A stretch of DNA of 64,000 nt, from assembly GCA_963662155.1 (NCBI GenBank), contig OY759271.1, forward strand, positions 12,638,398 to 12,702,397. Direction: 5' to 3'. Under the pieces are notes generated by a model that saw nothing but the letters and a program-made list of their open reading frames with translations, searched no databases and had not been told where the DNA came from. This DNA comes from Lamellibrachia columna. Taxonomy: Eukaryota > Annelida > Polychaeta > Sabellida > Siboglinidae. The position numbers were made by a program, and so were the translations under genes. Within the stretch, counting starts at the first letter, position 1, and each line of letters starts with the position of its first letter. Below, piece after piece: positions 59,205-64,000 of this stretch.

Positions 59205-60499
59205 GGCGAGACCGGGGCTAATTGTATACAGGGGCAAGTTGTTGCAGTCGTTTTATGAAAACATGGCACACATGTGGATATACCATCGACAGTAGTTGGT
59301 TGGAAGGCCACCAGCAGACACACTGTCCAAATATCGGTGTGGTGTGGTGTGGACAAAATGAATTTTTAACCACCTAAAACTTTTTTGGTATGTCCACATA
59401 ATATCATCTCACGCAGCCAATTTTAGCTTTCGAGAATGAAACTTAAGACATCTCTACGATATAGTATAAAGGGTTATGCCAAGTAGAAGGTAAACTGAAA
59501 TTCAGGATTTGTTATCATCCACGTGCGTCCAACTGCAAAAATTGTGTTTGGGGCAATTGTTACAATTGTATTGGGGCAAGTTGTTACATTGGTAACAACC
59601 CTCAGGCGGCTCGTACCGATGGCTCAGCCAACGAGTTGTGTGCTGATAATGACTGAAAAAACAAAATGTATTCAACCACGACGTGTGGACGTTTTATCTC
59701 ACTTGTGAAGACTAGCGTACTGATTTATAACCAGTACTGTAAATAAAAGCAGCGTCAAACAAAATCTCAGAAGGGCGGGTTACACATAGATGGAAAATTG
59801 TTGGACTCTCGATAAGCCAATGGCTTCCATGTCAACTTGCCAACTGGGTGTTTCTCGTTGGATGGCAATCCTATTAAATATTGTTTTTTTTATGGCACAG
59901 TCCTATTTAAGCAATTAATAAATATTGCACGATACCCCGAAATGTGGATGTTTGTGCGCGTGTGCGTGAGTGCGTATGTGTGTGTATCATTCAATCAAGT
60001 AGAAGTCGCATTACATATATATATTGTCATTCAATATTTCATACTCCATTCAATAATTTATATTCCATTAATATTTGATTGTTATGTGAGAATCTGGGGA
60101 ATGAGTGCCCTTTGGTAGCTAAAAATGAAAAGCTTAATATATGAAGCTGTGAACACGTACTTGTTATGAACACTGTGTATAAGATATATAAGTGTGTATA
60201 ATCCAATTAATGTAATAACAGTAACATGTACGAATGACACTTGCTTTGCGATCCGCGCGTTCTTTGCCCTGTATGATATAACAACTTGCCCCGCTTACGG
60301 AGCTAGTTGTTACAATCGACCCCGCCTGGGAAACTTCACATATCTACATAGCTTTAATGCGGAATATCAATGATATGGTATATTTTATTAACACGAATAA
60401 TGAATTTACTGTATGCGTTGAGAGAAATAGTGCATCTGTCATACTTTTCATAAAACGTGACTTTAACTGAAAAATGTAACAACTAGCCCCGGTCTCCCC
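59205..60499. mobile_element. DNA element with ~22-bp inverted ends
   Basis: ggcgagaccggggctaattg (59205) matches the reverse complement of 60478-60499 (ggggagaccggggctagttg) with two differences in 20. Subterminal ggggcaagttgtt words at 59231 and 59572 and their inverse aacaacttgcccc at 60283 are in opposite orientations at the two sides. No transposase was recognised. It contains a LINE 3' tail (59765-59885), so it was itself a target. Confidence 0.55.
59765..59885 (+). mobile_element. LINE 3' tail fragment
   Basis: gggttacacatagatg and attgttggactctcgataag, then ccaatggcttcc, match 7391-7500 closely; only the last few codons and the 3' UTR of the LINE remain. Confidence 0.8.
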
Positions 60500-60959
60500 A
60501 ACCTAAATTGTTTTTTTTTCTGATCACATCATTCAATGGTCTGTGTCCTCCTGCAAAACTCTTTCCTCGTTGGTTATCATACGTTGTTGTTTCCGTTCCA
60601 TCTGTTTAATCTTGTAATTATGTTCTGATTTTCACTGTCTTCGTATAAGGAGCATGTATTACTATACTTCATATATCTACTCATTTACTGATACTTTTCT
60701 GCAGTTCCCATTGGTAGCCATCAATCCAAAACAAAACAAACACTGAACTGTAGTCAGCAAACAATTGCACTTCGACAACTGTCCACACTTTCTACTGTTT
60801 TGACTTAGTGAGTGACCCCATGCCGGCGTTCTTGTTGTACGTTTGTGTGAAACGACGACGTATTTGCACCATCGACGCATTTGCACCATCGAGTTCGGCT
60901 GACTGTTCTACAAAGCTTGGTGTAATGCAGCGATGTATCTGTTGACAAACCCTTAGCAA
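60500..60959. other. Non-coding, nothing recognised
   Basis: No repeat or coding signal apart from a short tandem ttgcaccatcga (60863, 60881). Confidence 0.35.
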
Positions 60960-61325
60960 AAAAATCTATTGAATTTTTTTATATAGAATATGCTATGCGG
61001 AAACAACTGTATAGAATGAAGAAAATATTCTATAGAATATTCCATAGGATTTTTATAGAATATTCTGTTTTTTTTATAGAATATTCTATATGATTTGCGT
61101 GGACACAGCTAAAAAAAATTGTAGTTTCTATTGTTTTCAATACAATATTCTGTTATGCTTTGCAGATTTCTATAAAAGTTTATAAAATTATATACAAATC
61201 TATGGAAAATTTAAGTAGGCATAAACAATTTCAATATAACTTGTAGTATTCCATTGTTTTCTATGCTAAATTCTACTGTACTCTGTAGAATTCTATATAT
61301 GTCTTTTTATAGAATTCTATAGATC
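60960..61325. repeat. Self-complementary AT-rich TAGAATATTCTA repeat
   Basis: tatagaatattctata-type palindromes occur at least four times (about 61028, 61054, 61075 and 61305 as variants), mixed with ttctatagaa and ctatggaa relatives. The block begins and ends with agcaaa/tttgct motifs in opposite orientation (60955 and 61326). Confidence 0.65.
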
Positions 61326-61390
61326 TTTTGCTAAGGCAAAATTGTGGTCAGTTGCAAAACACAACACTCGATTTGACCTCCCATGGTCAT

Positions 61391-61489
61391 AGGCAAAGGC
61401 AAAGGCAAAGGCAAAGGCAAAGGCAAAGGCAAAGGCAAAGGCAAAGGCAAAGGCAAAGGCAAAGGCAAAGGCAAAGGCAAAGGCAAAGG
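61391..61489. repeat. (AGGCAA)16 hexanucleotide repeat
   Basis: An uninterrupted array of about 16.5 units with no visible variants. Because the period is six, frames on both strands stay open (repeated Arg-Gln and Phe-Ala); these are not genes. Confidence 0.97.
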
Positions 61490-63737
61490 ATATTTTTTTC
61501 ACTGTCACGGTGTATAGAAGCAAACACACAGGGCAGCGCTGTGGAGTGCTGATGTCCCAGTGCAGTTTTCACTTCACGGAAACGGGGCAGTATGTACAGA
61601 CCAACTCCAGCCCTTTCTTGATTAACTAAACTTGTATACATGTTGCATAAACATTACTTTATCAAGTGTACGTTTGTGTGTTACACCGACTGACCAACTG
61701 GTGCGCACGTGACAAACACGCTAAGTGGAATGAGTGTGTACAAGTGACATTTGCCCCTTTTAATATACGTCCAATATTTCGAATTTCATTTTTGTAATTA
61801 AACAATTTATCTATATCCGTTATAAAGTATCACAAGAGAAGAATTGTCTCGCTTTATGTTGACTTTATACGCCTAGATGGCCAACTGAAACAATACTACA
61901 ATTGTCTTGACACCGTTTGGAGAGCTTCCAGTTTCACTTCACATGTAAGTTGTATGTATTTATTTAATTTGGTAGAATCCACTTAAACATTTTGATGAAG
62001 TTACAGTATACAACGCACTTGGATTCTGCCGAGGATAGCACAGAACGGCAACAGTAACAATACTTATTTCCACTGTGGTCCTTCTTCCTTTAACTGTCGT
62101 AGGGGTGCGCCAACAGATATTTTCGAGACTCTATACACCACCCTGATCTGTCTTCTGCTCTGCGTAGCGTATATAGTATGAAGTTGTACAAATGTTTGTT
62201 ATCATCGTTGGTGCTACCTCAAAATCGACGAGTTTATCAATCTAACTTTTTTTATTAAATACAAATGTTGTTATATATCAAACATTCTTGACTTTACAAA
62301 CTCACAAATGCAATTATATCGTATCCTAGGTATGTCGGCGATTTAATGCAAACAAAGGGCAGAAGCTGCGGTATGCACGGTCAGAAAGTGGAAAGATGGC
62401 AATACCAATTTGGAGAAGTTGCTGGAACAGGACATAAGTTGCCCTAACTTATCCCTGTGTTACCAATGGTTTCTTTCTATGTAAATAATAAATGCGCGAT
62501 TATGAAATATCGCACGTTGTTCACGACGATTCGTTAACATCAGCTGTCCAACATGCATCGGACCAAGTACTGTCCCCCATGTCAATTAGACGGAGTGTGT
62601 CGTATGTCGCAATGTGTCTCTGTGGTATTGAACGAGCACACGTCATTACCCGCGTCCGCCATCACGCCCTGTCCACAGTGGCGTCCACGGATCCATTTCC
62701 CGACTCCTCGTGATTCCAGGCAGACCGTCTGGGACGAGGCTCTCGGTAGCACGTCTGCCGCGATCGCATTGCACGAACCACGAATCCATGTCTGATTCTC
62801 GCCTGTGTTCCCCTGACGACAGCGGCCGGAGTCACGGGGGTATTTGCCGCTTCGACGGTACCTCGGGTGGCTCAGTCAGAGGTCGGCATCGCGTGAGCCA
62901 ACGTTTGCTCATACCGCGAGACGATGCCCCGGCTGATGCACGTACCTGCTCCTTCGTGCGTGCGCGCTTGCGTGTTTTTTTTTACCCTTAGAATCGATTG
63001 TATATTTTTTTACATAAAAAATGTGATTTACGTTCGTAACAGCGAGCGTAAATTTTCTTACGCCTCGATCAACAAATCTTTTCTATCATGTTTTGTTCAT
63101 CTTTCTGAATGGAAACGTTATATTTTTTTATTATTTCTGTCATTGAACTTCTAGCGTATGATATGAATGACACATCATCGACTTTATTTTTCAACCCCCG
63201 TGTCACAAATCAGTAGTGTGGAAAGGCCTATGTGTAAACGAAACCGATATTTTGATGATATATTTTAACTTAACCGTTTTGGGAAGTTCGACCAATCAAG
63301 CAATGGGTAGAAAACTCTTACTTTGTACAGTGACTTTGAAACCGACATCACACCGAGAACGTGCTCGTCGTTTCCTCGTCACAGCCTCACGAGACGAGAC
63401 AGAACGACAGGCTCTAATCAACTGTTCAACAGTTGACAAAAGAGGCCGCCACTGCATGACCAGAATGATAATACGTGCAATATTGATTGATGGTGCGTAA
63501 TATTTCTCGCAACATTTATCCATCGGCAGCAAACGCATTAAATTAACCGTTATCGTGATGTGAAAAAAACTATATATTGCAGAGACTGGGAGAACGACTA
63601 TTTAATTATGTGGAAATGTTATTGTCTTAATGCGAACACCCAATAGGCCTATCAGCGCAAGTGAAAATCCAAACGATGACAATACATACATGTATTACGT
63701 ATGATGAAGATATTAGCTACTGTTCTGTATTAGTGCC
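61490..63737. other. Non-coding, CpG-richer patch at 62490-62980
   Basis: Overlapping + strand frames in the CpG-richer patch (62553-62795, 62710-62991) have no recognised domain. AATAAA occurs at 62486-62491. Confidence 0.35.
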
Positions 63738-64000
63738 CTGCGCGGGCCTAGAATTTGATCCCAAGCCCGGCCCGCAATTAGCAGTTAGAGTCCAGGCCCG
63801 GCCGAGGCCCGCAATAATTTTTCAAGCCCGGCCCGGCCCAGGCCCGCAAACTAGAATTTAGGCCCAGGCCCGACCCAGACCGTGAATGTTTGGCCCAGGC
63901 CCGGCCCGGCCCGGCCCGGCCCGCAAGTTTCAGGCCCAGGCCCGGCCCATACCCACGGGCCAAAGATGGGTAAGCCCGCGGCCCGCAAGCCCGCGGCCCG
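63738..64000. repeat. GGCCC-rich irregular tandem repeat
   Basis: Clusters of ggcccggcccggccc separated by short AT-containing spacers (gcaaactagaattta, gcaagtttca) continue to the window edge. It is by far the most GC-rich sequence present. Confidence 0.9.

Noticed and set aside
61317..61641. Arg-Gln, Phe-Ala and Leu-Cys repeat proteins
   Set aside because: Products of the hexanucleotide repeat on both strands.

Overview
This 64 kb window is AT-rich, gene-poor genomic DNA from an animal. Two pieces of coding sequence are secure: a complete Shaker-type (Kv1) voltage-gated potassium channel read from one exon on the + strand (19239-20750), and the first coding exon of the spliceosomal protein U1-70K (SNRNP70) on the - strand (17986-18129). 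The channel ends in the PDZ ligand ETDV. Other animal hallmarks are GT-AG exon boundaries, CR1/Rex1-like LINE debris, MITEs, foldback repeats and minisatellites. The pattern fits a marine invertebrate, probably a bilaterian; the sequence alone does not fix the phylum.

Layout. 0-3.7 kb: mostly anonymous, with one convincing small first exon (2322-2386). 3.7-5.5 kb: a hAT-like DNA element carrying a nested 695-bp MITE with 32-bp inverted ends and a TTA target duplication. 6.3-7.5 kb: a 5'-truncated LINE whose 5' end is folded back as a 60-bp hairpin. 9.4-12.7 kb: members of a foldback repeat family and a CCAAT-containing candidate 5' end. 15.4-16.7 kb: candidate exons on both strands; the + strand exon 16142-16641 is in phase with an acceptor just upstream of the Kv1 start. 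18-20.8 kb: SNRNP70 exon 1 and Kv1 lie head to head about 1.1 kb apart.

20.8-50 kb: largely non-coding, with a Rex1-like LINE (25.7-27.0 kb) lodged between foldback-repeat pieces, a 2-kb inverted repeat (34.27-36.24 kb), LINE 3' remnants and small tandem repeats. A few splice-site-bounded short ORFs are listed at low confidence. 50-52.2 kb: CpG-rich, with an E-box, an 11-bp-arm palindrome, a TATA box, a 68-codon ORF and AATAAA in the order expected of a small intronless transcription unit. 53.2-55.4 kb: three unrelated tandem arrays packed together. 59.2-60.5 kb: an element with inverted ends. 61-64 kb: simple repeats and a GGCCC-rich tract that runs off the window.

Kv1 acts at the plasma membrane and U1-70K in nuclear 5' splice-site recognition; their adjacency is positional, with no shared pathway implied. 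No bacterial, CRISPR-like or operon-type system was seen. The most interesting leads are the possible long alternative N-terminus of the Kv1 channel, the orphan SNRNP70 exon, the 51.5-52.2 kb mini-gene and the palindromic transposon structures.
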